64,000 nucleotides of DNA from positions 2,782,501-2,846,500 of the forward strand of contig NC_012881.1 of assembly GCF_000023445.1 (NCBI RefSeq), read 5' to 3'. The notes under the pieces were generated by a model. It did not search any database. It was not told where the DNA came from and saw only the letters and a list, made by a program, of their open reading frames with translations. The DNA comes from Maridesulfovibrio salexigens DSM 2638 (GTDB lineage: Bacteria; Desulfobacterota; Desulfovibrionia; Desulfovibrionales; Desulfovibrionaceae). Position numbers and translations under genes: made by a program. Below, one piece after another: positions 17,107 through 25,876 of this stretch (the first letter of the stretch is position 1; the number at the start of each line of letters is the position of its first letter).

Positions 17107-18420
17107 ATGAACGCTGACCGTAAACTGCTTAAGGCCCGTGCCGACCTGCTCTTGCAGCACCCCTTCTTCGGCTCCCTATGCCTGCGCATGGAGCCGCAGG
17201 AAGACCGCACGTGCGACGGTACATGGACCGATGGAAAAACCTTCGCCTACAATCCGCACTTTGTGGACAAGCTTTCCAATGAAGAACTACAGGGAGTGCT
17301 GGCTCACACCATCATGCATCCGGCCTGTCAGCACCACAAAAGACGCGGCAACCGTGATGTACGACTTTGGAATATGGCCTGCGACTACTCCATTAATTGG
17401 ATTCTTTTGGAAGCAGGATTCCAGTTGCCCGAAGGGTTTCTGGATGATGAAAAATACCACGGCAAAAACGCCGAGGAAATTTTCACTGCACTGACAAAGG
17501 ACTTCGACCAGTCCGGCAACCCGGAAATAGGCAAGCAGCAAGACGGCCCTAAACGCATTGATGTTGAGTACGAAGACGGACAAGGCGAAGGCAACGACCT
17601 TGAATCCGGCGATAATGAAGAACGTTCCCAGAATGGAGATGACGGAGAGTCATCATCAGAGGGCATGGACTCGGAAGAAATAGAGGATTCCCAAGGAGAA
17701 ACCGATCAGGATCAATCAGCCGATCCCGGTGGAACCGGAGAAATCCGCGATGCAGATGATGCAGAGTCCGGTGACGGTGATTCCGGCGAAGAAACCGATA
17801 AAGACTGGCTGCTTGCGCTGGCGCAGGCAACCAATCAGGCCCGTGATTGTGGAGATCTGCCCGGAGGACTTGAGCGTCTGGTGGAAAAGCTGCTTTACCC
17901 GAAACTGGACTGGCGGGAACTTCTGGAACGCTTCATAAGTGCCAGAGCACGCAACGATTATGCCTGGCCCCCCCCCAGCCGCCGCCATCTGCACATGGGC
18001 CTGTATCTGCCCTCGCTTTCAACAGAACAACTGCCTGAAGTTGTGCTGGCAGTTGATACATCCGGCAGTATCGCCCCGCAGGAGCTGGAGCAATTTGCAG
18101 CAGAATTATCATCCATTCTGGAAGCATACGACACCACCCTCCGGGTTGTCTGGTGCGATCTCGAAGTAACTGGCGAACAAACCTTCACCCGTGCGGACCT
18201 GCCCCTTGAGCTGCAACCGCAGGGAGGCGGAGGAACAGACTTTCGGCCCGTATTTAATTTTATCGAGAGTAAAAACATCGATCCGGCCTGCCTTGTTTAT
18301 TTGAGCGACATGGAATGCGGTCAATTTCCCGAACGCGAACCGGACTATCCGGTGCTCTGGGCCAGAACAGGCGGTGCAGGATACCCCCCGCCTTTCGGCG
18401 AAATGATTGATGTAATTTAG
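17107..18420 (+). CDS. VWA-domain protein with a degenerate metallopeptidase-like N-terminus (DUF2201-like)
   Basis: The 437-residue protein has three parts. Residues 1-150 resemble the putative metallopeptidase domain that precedes VWA domains in DUF2201 proteins; the zinc motif, usually HExxH, reads AHTIMHPACQHH, so the catalytic glutamate is a threonine. Residues about 157-235 are a very acidic Asp/Glu/Ser/Gly linker. Residues about 300-437 are a VWA domain with MIDAS residues AVDTSGS and GGGGTDF. It pairs with the MoxR ATPase just upstream, the usual ATPase-VWA adaptor arrangement. A protease activity is doubtful given the E-to-T change. The biological role is unknown. Confidence 0.8.
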   Translation: MNADRKLLKARADLLLQHPFFGSLCLRMEPQEDRTCDGTWTDGKTFAYNPHFVDKLSNEELQGVLAHTIMHPACQHHKRRGNRDVRLWNMACDYSINWILLEAGFQLPEGFLDDEKYHGKNAEEIFTALTKDFDQSGNPEIGKQQDGPKRIDVEYEDGQGEGNDLESGDNEERSQNGDDGESSSEGMDSEEIEDSQGETDQDQSADPGGTGEIRDADDAESGDGDSGEETDKDWLLALAQATNQARDCGDLPGGLERLVEKLLYPKLDWRELLERFISARARNDYAWPPPSRRHLHMGLYLPSLSTEQLPEVVLAVDTSGSIAPQELEQFAAELSSILEAYDTTLRVVWCDLEVTGEQTFTRADLPLELQPQGGGGTDFRPVFNFIESKNIDPACLVYLSDMECGQFPEREPDYPVLWARTGGAGYPPPFGEMIDVI

Positions 18421-18526
18421 TTTATGATGCGCTTCGTGCTTTTAATAAATTGATTTCGTCTCCGGCGGCTTAAGGAGCTAAGCACCTTAAGAAGCCCTAT
18501 CAGTTTTAAATTTATAAGGGGAAAGA

Positions 18527-18985
18527 ATGATCATCGAATGGAACATCACAAAAAAACGCGGAAACTTCCGCCCGGTGCTGACTTATACAATCAGTCTGGA
18601 AGATTTTGAAAAGGAACTGGGACTGCCGCAGGTCGTGCTGGAATCAAATATTCCAGAACCACCGGATTCATGGTCTGCAAGCTGCCTGCCCGGAAAATGC
18701 GAACGAAACGGCTGCGACTGTACCGCATACCGTATCTATACCCCGGACCACAAAACCGGGGAAACAAGCGGCAAATTGATGCTTCCTTGGCGGGAAGGTT
18801 CCGACTATCCAGAAGTAAAAGAATCTTTCCTCAAACTCAGAAACAATTTCGAAGCAGTACTCAAAGAAGCATACGACAGCCATCCCATAGACGTTGAAGG
18901 CAAACTCGAACTTTCCGGAGACACCCGCCGCCATATTGCCAGCGGCCTTGTCTCGCAGCGTTTTCTAAAAGCAGCGGGATTCTGA
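18527..18985 (+). CDS. Conserved-type hypothetical protein downstream of the AAA/VWA pair
   Basis: The 152-residue soluble protein has no recognised family. Three cysteines sit close together (GKCERNGCDC, residues 57-66), a possible metal-binding knuckle. No signal peptide or membrane segment is present. AAGGGGAAAGA gives a good ribosome site. It follows the VWA gene by 106 bases on the same strand, with no terminator between, and is followed by one at 19028, so it probably belongs to the same transcript. Confidence 0.6.
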   Translation: MIIEWNITKKRGNFRPVLTYTISLEDFEKELGLPQVVLESNIPEPPDSWSASCLPGKCERNGCDCTAYRIYTPDHKTGETSGKLMLPWREGSDYPEVKESFLKLRNNFEAVLKEAYDSHPIDVEGKLELSGDTRRHIASGLVSQRFLKAAGF

Positions 18986-19027
18986 TATTTACGTAAAGAT
19001 CATGCTGGTCCCTCCACCGGTATGTTC

Positions 19028-19060
19028 AGGCGTAGCCGGGTATACGGTTACGCCTTTTTT
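19028..19060 (+). terminator. Terminator of the AAA/VWA operon
   Basis: AGGCGTAGCCG and CGGTTACGCCT (one G-U pair) pair around a 6-nt loop, followed by TTTTT. Confidence 0.85.
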
Positions 19061-19138
19061 ATCACCATTTCCACTTAACAAATAAACGCAGTAAAGGTAT
19101 GAGAACCACCTAGATCACTTAAGGAGTCCAATCAGACC

Positions 19139-19696
19139 ATGCCTTTTTACGAAATTTTCATCATATCCGTGGCACTCGCCATGGATGCCTTTACCATTGC
19201 CGTTGCCTGCGGTCTGTGCATGCCCGAAGTCAGCAAACGGCAGAACTTCAGGCTCTCTTTCCATTTCGGCCTGTTTCAGGCCCTGATGCCCCTTTTAGGC
19301 TGGCTGGCCGGACTTACCGTCAAATCCATGGTCGAAACGTATGCTCCTTGGATTTCCTTTTTCCTCTTAGCATTCGTGGGCGGAAAAATGATTCAGGAGT
19401 CCTTCGAAACAGACGATTCATGCGATACATACAAGGATCCCACCAAGGGACTTTCACTGGTATTCCTGTCGGTTGCCACCAGTCTGGATGCTTTAGCCGT
19501 GGGACTTTCATTTTCCATCATGGACTATCCCATTGCATTCCCCTGCGTTATGATCGGGATTACTGCACTGGTGCTGACTTCATTCGGACTCTGGCTGGGT
19601 AAATCATTTGCCAAAGCATCAAGCTACAGCCATATTGCCGAAAGGATAGGCGGAGTAGTTCTCATTCTAATCGGATTGAAACTGCTTCTACAGTAA
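19139..19696 (+). CDS. mntP: Manganese efflux pump MntP
   Basis: MntP (185 residues) is a six-helix inner-membrane exporter of Mn(II). The two internal repeats are visible as AMDAFTIAVACG near residue 16 and SLDALAVGLSFS near residue 120, each with the membrane aspartate essential in the family. The length equals E. coli MntP (188). An AAGGAG site lies 12 bases upstream of the ATG. The leader was checked for a yybP-ykoY Mn riboswitch, which often controls mntP; none was recognised. It is monocistronic. Confidence 0.93.
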   Translation: MPFYEIFIISVALAMDAFTIAVACGLCMPEVSKRQNFRLSFHFGLFQALMPLLGWLAGLTVKSMVETYAPWISFFLLAFVGGKMIQESFETDDSCDTYKDPTKGLSLVFLSVATSLDALAVGLSFSIMDYPIAFPCVMIGITALVLTSFGLWLGKSFAKASSYSHIAERIGGVVLILIGLKLLLQ

Positions 19697-19842
19697 CTAC
19701 CTGACTCTGTTGGCAAGGATATTAATTACTTTCCGCATAACCCTTTTGACAGCGGACCTCCAAGCGTATATCCTCACCTGAACTGTAAGCAACAATCAAC
19801 CGGCTTCAATTGAGCAAGCCAAAGGATGGATATTTTTACCAA

Positions 19843-20805
19843 ATGCCTTTATTGCAACCCCCTCCCTATAAACCCAAATTCCCTCTCCAATCGGGTCATC
19901 TCCAAACAATATTTCCTCGCCTCTTCCGGAAAGTCAGCCTCCCGCCTGTAGTCAAAAGAAGAATCGAAACTCCTGACGGCGACTTTCTTGATATAGACTG
20001 GCACCTTGCAAGCAGCTCACGCCTTGCTGTCATTGCCCACGGCCTTGAAGGTAATTCACGCAGACCTTACGTACTCGGCATGGCCCGCGCGCTCGTGCTC
20101 GCCGGCTGGGATTGCATCACCTATACTTTTCGCGGCTGCAGCAATGATCCAAACAAAAAGCCCGGAATGTACCATAGCGGCGACACCCGGGATATCCACA
20201 CCGTACTTGAATACGGACTTAACCATGGTATTTACGATGATGCTGCCCTCATCGGCTTCAGCATGGGCGGCAACCACGTCCTGAAATACCTGGGAGAAGA
20301 CCCGGACAAAGTTCCCGCTAAAGTAAAAAGAGCCATCGGCATATCTGTGCCCTGTGATCTGGAAGCCTCTGCTGTAAAACTCTGTGAAAAATCCAATTTC
20401 ATTTACAGCAGTTATTTTTTGCGATCATTAAAGCAGAAAATAAAAGTAAAAAACAAACAATTCCCAGATCTTTACCCTCTCGAAAAACTCTCCTCCATCA
20501 AAAATATCGTTGATTTCGACAACGCTTATACCGCGCCCATCAACGGTTTTGCGGATGCTTCCGACTATTACCGCCAATCATCATGCAAACAATTCTTGGA
20601 CAATATCAGGGTCCCGTCACTTGTTCTTAGTGCAGAAGATGATCCTTTCCTGACCCCGGAATGCTACCCTGTTGAAAATGCGGAAAATAGCCAACACCTG
20701 TACCTGCAAATCCCCAAATACGGAGGACACGTCGGTTTTGCCGACCTGCCTATGGAAAAACAGCTCTGGTCAGAAGACAGAACTGTAAGATTCCTGAATA
20801 CGTGA
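19843..20805 (+). CDS. YheT-family alpha/beta hydrolase
   Basis: The 320-residue alpha/beta hydrolase resembles E. coli YheT. The family N-terminal motif GHLQTIFPRLFRK is present. The oxyanion loop is AHGLEGNSRRPYV, the nucleophile elbow is GFSMGGN, and the acid and histidine of the triad sit in SAEDDPFL and GGHVGFAD. The substrate is unknown; relatives act as esterases or lipases. The ATG at 19843 is used because it follows an AAGGATGG-like site and fits the family start. A TTG at 19810 would add 11 residues but has no ribosome site. Confidence 0.85.
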   Translation: MPLLQPPPYKPKFPLQSGHLQTIFPRLFRKVSLPPVVKRRIETPDGDFLDIDWHLASSSRLAVIAHGLEGNSRRPYVLGMARALVLAGWDCITYTFRGCSNDPNKKPGMYHSGDTRDIHTVLEYGLNHGIYDDAALIGFSMGGNHVLKYLGEDPDKVPAKVKRAIGISVPCDLEASAVKLCEKSNFIYSSYFLRSLKQKIKVKNKQFPDLYPLEKLSSIKNIVDFDNAYTAPINGFADASDYYRQSSCKQFLDNIRVPSLVLSAEDDPFLTPECYPVENAENSQHLYLQIPKYGGHVGFADLPMEKQLWSEDRTVRFLNT

Positions 20806-20810
20806 TAAGA

Positions 20811-20842
20811 AAAATCCCGGAGCGTTTGCTCCGGGATTTTTT
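20811..20842. terminator. Bidirectional terminator between yheT-like gene and hpt
   Basis: AAATCCCGGAGC and GCTCCGGGATTT form a 12-bp stem around GTTT, with A and T runs on both sides, between convergent genes. The T-run overlaps the stop codon of the minus-strand gene. Confidence 0.9.
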
Positions 20843-21182
20843 ATTTTTTATCTGCATAATCAAGCAGGGAAATAAGCATCTTGCGTAATCGCATAAAGTA
20901 GCAACTCAAATACAAGGGGGAGGTGCTGAATGCGGCAGTTTCGATATTCCCCGCGATCTTGCTCAATTCATCAAGACCCAGATTTACAAGGCTTCCCTTC
21001 AAGGTATGGGCACTCGAAACAACAACTTCAAATTGCCCCTCATCTATTCCTTCATCAAGAGCATCCATGAGTCCCTTCAGATGGATTGACGTTTCTTTCA
21101 GAAAATCAACCAGCTTTTCTGAGGGCAGACCGACTTTATCAAGCAGGTGCTTCTCAACGATCTTGATCAGTTCAGAATCCAT
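20841..21182 (-). CDS. Stand-alone Hpt (histidine phosphotransfer) protein
   Basis: This 113-residue four-helix Hpt domain has its phospho-acceptor histidine in SAHTLKGSLVNLG near residue 58. Such proteins pass phosphate between receiver domains in multistep phosphorelays. No kinase lies directly beside it; the next gene upstream on the same strand is a chemoreceptor 57 bases away. The partner is unknown. Confidence 0.9.
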   Translation of the reverse strand: MDSELIKIVEKHLLDKVGLPSEKLVDFLKETSIHLKGLMDALDEGIDEGQFEVVVSSAHTLKGSLVNLGLDELSKIAGNIETAAFSTSPLYLSCYFMRLRKMLISLLDYADKK

Positions 21183-21238
21183 GAGTCCCTCCGGAATGCC
21201 ATATTAGGGACAGATAAATCTGCCCCTATAACCTACCA

Positions 21239-23050
21239 TTAATCTTCACTACGCAACTCTTCTACCAGATTCAGAAGTTCCTGAACTTCAGTGGAAAGCG
21301 AACGGGTTCCTTCCGCAGCCAACTGACTGTTATGAGCATTCTCTTCAGTCATAGTATCAATTTCACCGACACTGCGATTGATCTCTTCCGAAGTTGCGGA
21401 CTGCTCTTCAGCAGCAGTTGCAATAGAACGAACCTGATCAGCTGAGTTCTTTGCAAGCTCAACGATCTCATCCAGCATGTCACCGGAGGAACGTGAAAGC
21501 TCGGTGGCACTTGCCACGGCCTCAACAGTAGCATCCATACCCTTAACATTTTCACGGGTTAAAGCCTGGATACCGCTGATGCTCTTTTCCACCTCATCAG
21601 TAGCACCTATAGTCTTCTCAGCCAGCTTACGCACTTCGTCTGCAACAACCGCAAAGCCCCTGCCTGCTTCACCTGCACGGGCAGCTTCAATAGCAGCGTT
21701 CAGTGCCAGCAGGTTGGTCTGGTCGGCAATATCATTAATGACACCAAGCACATTACCGATTTCCACAGCCTGAGTATCCAGGTGCTCCATAGACTCCTTC
21801 AGACTGGTGGTTCGCTGCTGAATATTACCCATGGCCGATATAACTTCTTGTACAACCTTAGCCCCTTCACTGGCCTTTTCCATAGACTGTGCGGAACTTT
21901 CATTGGTTTCAGTAGCATTCTTAGCGACTTCAAGAACGGTAACATTCATTTCTTCCATGGCTGTGGCTGTTTCAGTAACACGCTGCTTCTGAAACTCACT
22001 TCCGCGCTGAATCTCTTCTGCATTACTGGAAACCTCAGTAGTAATGCTGGAGACCCTTTCAACAACTTCCTGCAACCTGTCGGCAGCAGCAAGCATACCT
22101 TCCTTCTTAGCACCCTCAGCCCTGACTTGGGCTTCACGGGCTTCAGCGGCAGCTTCTTCAGCAATACGCGCCTGTTCTTGAGATTCAGCTTCCTTAGCCT
22201 TGATACTTTCAAGGTTGGCAGCCAAAGTCTCGACCATAGTATTCAAAGCAACCTGCAAAGTAGCGATCTCATTACGCCCTTCAGGATTGAGGGAAACGTC
22301 AAGGTTACCCTCAGCAACAGAAGTCGCTGCTTCAGTTGATTCAGTAAGCGGATGTACAATTGAACGGATCAAATAAATGGAAAGCGGCAGGACTATCAGC
22401 AACAGAACGGCTCCTGCCCCTATGACAATCTTCATAGTAAAGGCATTAGCACTTTCATGCATCAAAGTATTCATCTTGCCGGTTTCTACTTCGATATTAT
22501 CAATGTAAACTCCTGTACCAATCCACATATCAGTACCGGGAATCATCATGGCATAACTGATCTTCGGCTGCACACCGGAGCCTGGCTTCTCGAAATAATA
22601 CTTAACAAATCCGCCACCGGATTGAGCAGCCTTATTGATTTCCTGAATTACGAACAAGCCGTTCTTATCCTTAAGCCCAGATAAGTCCTTACCCTGCAAG
22701 GACTTCTTGGGAGGCATAACCATATTCACTGTGCCTCTGTAGACAAAGAAATAACCTGAGTTATCCTTTTCGAAACGAACTGGATCAAGTGCAGCACGAA
22801 TAAACTCAAGCTTCTCTTGTTCATCATGAATATTCTTAATTTCCACACCAATAGACCTGGCCATGGCAAGGGTCGCCACCTTGATCTTATCCTTCTGATC
22901 CTGGAACATTATTTCTTCTGTATTGCTCACACCGAGATTGGTAACATCCCGAATGGCTCCCATAAAAAATAACCCAGTAACAATCAGGAAAAGCACCATC
23001 AAAGCCAGTAGCAGAAAAAACCTTGCACCTATCGATAGATTCTTCAACAT
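21239..23050 (-). CDS. Methyl-accepting chemotaxis protein with an sCache sensor (copy 1)
   Basis: This 603-residue transmembrane chemoreceptor has a helix at residues 8-30, a single-Cache periplasmic domain to about 190 (motifs [14 protein letters not shown] and [16 protein letters not shown]), a second helix near 195-220, HAMP, a coiled coil rich in Glu/Ala, and the signalling hairpin containing [20 protein letters not shown]. sCache_2 domains often bind small organic acids; the ligand here is unknown. The ATG at 23050 follows GGGGGAGGGCCT and begins with MLKNLSIG, matching copy 2. The longer open frame lacks a ribosome site. No C-terminal CheR-tethering pentapeptide is present. Confidence 0.93.
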   Translation of the reverse strand: MLKNLSIGARFFLLLALMVLFLIVTGLFFMGAIRDVTNLGVSNTEEIMFQDQKDKIKVATLAMARSIGVEIKNIHDEQEKLEFIRAALDPVRFEKDNSGYFFVYRGTVNMVMPPKKSLQGKDLSGLKDKNGLFVIQEINKAAQSGGGFVKYYFEKPGSGVQPKISYAMMIPGTDMWIGTGVYIDNIEVETGKMNTLMHESANAFTMKIVIGAGAVLLLIVLPLSIYLIRSIVHPLTESTEAATSVAEGNLDVSLNPEGRNEIATLQVALNTMVETLAANLESIKAKEAESQEQARIAEEAAAEAREAQVRAEGAKKEGMLAAADRLQEVVERVSSITTEVSSNAEEIQRGSEFQKQRVTETATAMEEMNVTVLEVAKNATETNESSAQSMEKASEGAKVVQEVISAMGNIQQRTTSLKESMEHLDTQAVEIGNVLGVINDIADQTNLLALNAAIEAARAGEAGRGFAVVADEVRKLAEKTIGATDEVEKSISGIQALTRENVKGMDATVEAVASATELSRSSGDMLDEIVELAKNSADQVRSIATAAEEQSATSEEINRSVGEIDTMTEENAHNSQLAAEGTRSLSTEVQELLNLVEELRSED

Positions 23051-23273
23051 AGGCCCTCCCCCTCTTTGTAGTTTTAATAAAGATGCCCTCACACGTTGTC
23101 AGGACAAAATCCAAGTCTTACTAAAAATATACACCTTTGGTGGAGAAATTCAAAGTTTTTCATAACAATTTTGCGATTAAATCTCTTCGCTGAAACATAC
23201 ACTAATGCATTTATCTCTACTTAAAATATCTCCTTTTATAAATATAAGCATTACTATTCAAAACACCAGCAAC

Positions 23274-23313
23274 AAAAAAAGGCCGAAGACTTATCGTCTT
23301 CGGCCTTTTAAAG
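23274..23313 (-). terminator. Terminator of the Dabb gene
   Basis: GGCCGAAGAC and GTCTTCGGCC form a 10-bp stem with a 5-nt loop; on the minus strand TTTTTTT follows. Confidence 0.92.
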
Positions 23314-23328
23314 CATATACAGCTATAT

Positions 23329-23631
23329 TTAAATCACATAATCGATTGCATCTCGTGAAGACACTACTTCTTTGATAAATGCAACACATTCCTGATGTAG
23401 AGGATGCACTGCATAAGCCTGAAGGTCTTCCTTGCTGTCGAACTCTGAGTAAAGCACTAAATCCCATTTCTGTGTGGCTTCAAAAACGTCCACACTGACC
23501 TCAACATGCTTGAGTTCTGCAATTTTACCATTAAGAGCCTCAATCATTTCTTTGACTTTGACTCCATTTTCAGCAGCGGTTGCGCCGGCAGCTTCCTCTT
23601 TCAAATTCCACATTACGATATGTTTGATCAT
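23329..23631 (-). CDS. Dabb (stress-responsive A/B barrel) protein
   Basis: The 100-residue protein is a single Dabb domain, a dimeric ferredoxin-like barrel. It opens MIKHIVMWNLKEEA, has a central strand with KWDLVLYSEFDSKEDLQAYAVHPLHQ, and ends with a VSSRDAIDYVI strand. The H-P-x-H segment is typical. The function in bacteria is unclear; relatives act in polyketide cyclisation or stress response. GGAGGAAAA immediately precedes the ATG at 23631. It lies between the two chemoreceptors but has its own terminator. Confidence 0.88.
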   Translation of the reverse strand: MIKHIVMWNLKEEAAGATAAENGVKVKEMIEALNGKIAELKHVEVSVDVFEATQKWDLVLYSEFDSKEDLQAYAVHPLHQECVAFIKEVVSSRDAIDYVI

Positions 23632-23736
23632 TTTTCCTCCGTTCCTTAAGTGCATATGAAGAACAGGACAATGGATTATGTATTTTAGAGATTGCATTAG
23701 AGCCTATTTTTACAGGCTCCACAAGTTCAAATAGAA

Positions 23737-25542
23737 TTAACTTCTAAGTTCTTCCACCAATGCAACCAACGCATCAACCTCACGGGAAAGATCAGTGGCA
23801 GCTTCAGCAGCAAGCATACTGTTGCGGGCGTTATCTTCAGTCATGGAATCGATCTCAGAGATGCTGCGATTGATCTCGTCAGAAGTAGCGGACTGCTCTT
23901 CAGCAGCAGTGGCAATAGACTGAACCTGTCCTGCGGCATTTGAAGCCAGATTTACTATCTCAGAAAGCACCTCACCGGAAGCACGGGAATGCTCAGTAGC
24001 ACCACCTATAGCTTCTACAGCGTTACGCATTCCTTCAATGTTCTGCTTGGCAAGCCCCTGAATAGAAGTAATAGACTTATCAACTTCATCAGTAGCACCG
24101 ATGGTTTTTTCAGCCAGCTTGCGAACTTCGTCCGCAACAACAGCAAAGCCCCTGCCTGCTTCCCCGGCACGCGCAGCTTCAATTGCTGCGTTCAAGGCCA
24201 ACAGGTTGGTCTGGTCAGCAATATCATTAATCACACCCATAACATTACCAATCTCTATGGACTGGGTGTTAAGCTGATCCATGAGCCTTTCCAATTCATT
24301 GGTCTGTTCCTGAATACCGACCATTGATTCAATTGTCCCTTGAACCACACTCTGCCCTTCGGTAGCTTTATCTCTGGTCTGTTCAGTGTCTTCGTTGGTC
24401 TCTGTGGCATTCTTAGCCACTTCAAGAACAGTAGCGTTCATTTCTTCCATGGCAGTGGCAGTTTCAGCAATACGCTGTTTCTGGAAGTCACTACCGTTCA
24501 TGATCTCATTGGTGGACTTTTCTACATCGCGGGAGATTTTTACGATATTATTCAGAACGGACTCAAGCTTATTGGCAGCTGCCAGCATACCCTCGCGCTT
24601 AGCGCCTTCGGCCTGCTGACGAGCCTCTTCAGCTTCGGCAGCCATTTTTTGAGCAACTCTAGCCTGTTCTGCAGACTCAGCTTCCTTACGTTTAATATCA
24701 GTAAGGTTCTCGTCAAGAGTGGTAGTCATAGTGTTGATAGCCCGCTGCAAAGTAGAAATTTCACTTCTGCCGGTCGGGTTGAGAGTGATGGTCAGATCGC
24801 CTTCAGCAACACGGCTGGCAGCATCGGTAGCATCCTTAACAGGATTAACTATGGAGCGGACGATAACGAGACAAAGCGGGGTAAGAGCAAAAAGCAGCAT
24901 CGCAAGCATGATCAACACAATCTTGGTTGTGTCAGCTTTAACTGCGGTATCAATCATTGTTGCTACACGCAGCTTTTCAGCCACAATGTTATCAATATAA
25001 ACACCGGTTCCAATCCACATGTCAGTACCGGGAATCATTGTAGCGTAGCCAAGTTTGGGTTGAAGGCCTTTTCCCGGCTTATCAAAAACATATTGCACAA
25101 AACCACCGCCATTTTGAGCAGCGCGAGCAAGATCACGAACAAAAAAAACGCCGTTTTTATCTTTTGCTCCACTTAGGTCCTTACCGTGTAAAGACTTCTT
25201 GGGCGGCAAGGCAGCAACTACGGTGCCTTTGTATACGAAAAAATATCCGGATTTATCATTTTCAAATCTAAAACTGTCAATGGACTTACGGATAAAATCA
25301 ATTTTCGCGTCATCGCCGTCTACAGCACGAAGCTGTGCTCCCAGAGATTCAGCAGCTGCACGAGTGGCAACCTCGACCTTATCTTTTTGGCCCTGCAACA
25401 TAACATTTTCAATCTCAGTAAGACCGATATTCTCGACCTGTCTGATTTCTGCAAGGAACATAACCCCGCAGATAATCAAAAAAACCAAAACTGAAGCCAA
25501 TAATAATACAAAACGCCCGCCAATTGACAGATTCTTCAACAT
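23737..25542 (-). CDS. Methyl-accepting chemotaxis protein with an sCache sensor (copy 2)
   Basis: The 601-residue paralogue of the receptor at 21239 has the same architecture: first helix at residues 8-30, sCache domain ([37 protein letters not shown]), second helix, HAMP and a long signalling hairpin. The signalling tip is almost residue-identical between the copies, while the sensor domains differ more, so the pair probably reports different or differently tuned ligands to the same CheA/CheW array. GGGAGAGATGT precedes the ATG at 25542. Confidence 0.93.
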   Translation of the reverse strand: MLKNLSIGGRFVLLLASVLVFLIICGVMFLAEIRQVENIGLTEIENVMLQGQKDKVEVATRAAAESLGAQLRAVDGDDAKIDFIRKSIDSFRFENDKSGYFFVYKGTVVAALPPKKSLHGKDLSGAKDKNGVFFVRDLARAAQNGGGFVQYVFDKPGKGLQPKLGYATMIPGTDMWIGTGVYIDNIVAEKLRVATMIDTAVKADTTKIVLIMLAMLLFALTPLCLVIVRSIVNPVKDATDAASRVAEGDLTITLNPTGRSEISTLQRAINTMTTTLDENLTDIKRKEAESAEQARVAQKMAAEAEEARQQAEGAKREGMLAAANKLESVLNNIVKISRDVEKSTNEIMNGSDFQKQRIAETATAMEEMNATVLEVAKNATETNEDTEQTRDKATEGQSVVQGTIESMVGIQEQTNELERLMDQLNTQSIEIGNVMGVINDIADQTNLLALNAAIEAARAGEAGRGFAVVADEVRKLAEKTIGATDEVDKSITSIQGLAKQNIEGMRNAVEAIGGATEHSRASGEVLSEIVNLASNAAGQVQSIATAAEEQSATSDEINRSISEIDSMTEDNARNSMLAAEAATDLSREVDALVALVEELRS

Positions 25543-25699
25543 ACATCTCTCCCTTTTTTTAAAAAAACTGCGACGAAAAGACCCTACGTTGCAGTTAGAA
25601 TTCACAATACATATATATCGGAAGCATAACAACAAAAGTTAACACTTCAGCCGTTATATTCAAATTACGAGAAACATTACTGCCCTTGATTTGTGCAAC

Positions 25700-25742
25700 A
25701 AAAAAGGCTTTTCCATCGGGCGAGCGAATGGAAAAGCCTTAG
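25700..25742 (-). terminator. Terminator of the lactate/organic-acid oxidation operon
   Basis: AAGGCTTTTCCAT and ATGGAAAAGCCTT form a perfect 13-bp stem with an 11-nt loop, followed on the minus strand by TTTTT. It lies about 135 bases beyond the lldF stop. Confidence 0.9.
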
Positions 25743-25824
25743 ATGTGCGGCCAGTAACCGGCGTTTTCAGTTGCGAGGTGAAGGTACCGGGTTTGGAGGC
25801 ATTATTACCTGCCGCAGCTTAAAC

Positions 25825-25861
25825 CACTGTCCGCGACCGGCAAACAAAGTCGCGGACAGTG
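25825..25861 (-). other. Strong hairpin directly after lldF
   Basis: CACTGTCCGCGAC and GTCGCGGACAGTG form a perfect 13-bp stem with an 11-nt loop, 16 bases beyond the lldF stop. Only TTT follows, so it is more likely a 3'-end protecting structure than the main terminator, which lies 80 bases further on. Confidence 0.7.
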
Positions 25862-25876
25862 AGCGTGTGTCATGTT

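Noticed and set aside
18986-19138. yybP-ykoY manganese riboswitch upstream of mntP
   Set aside because: The conserved stems and loops of that riboswitch were not found; the only structure is an ordinary terminator at 19028.
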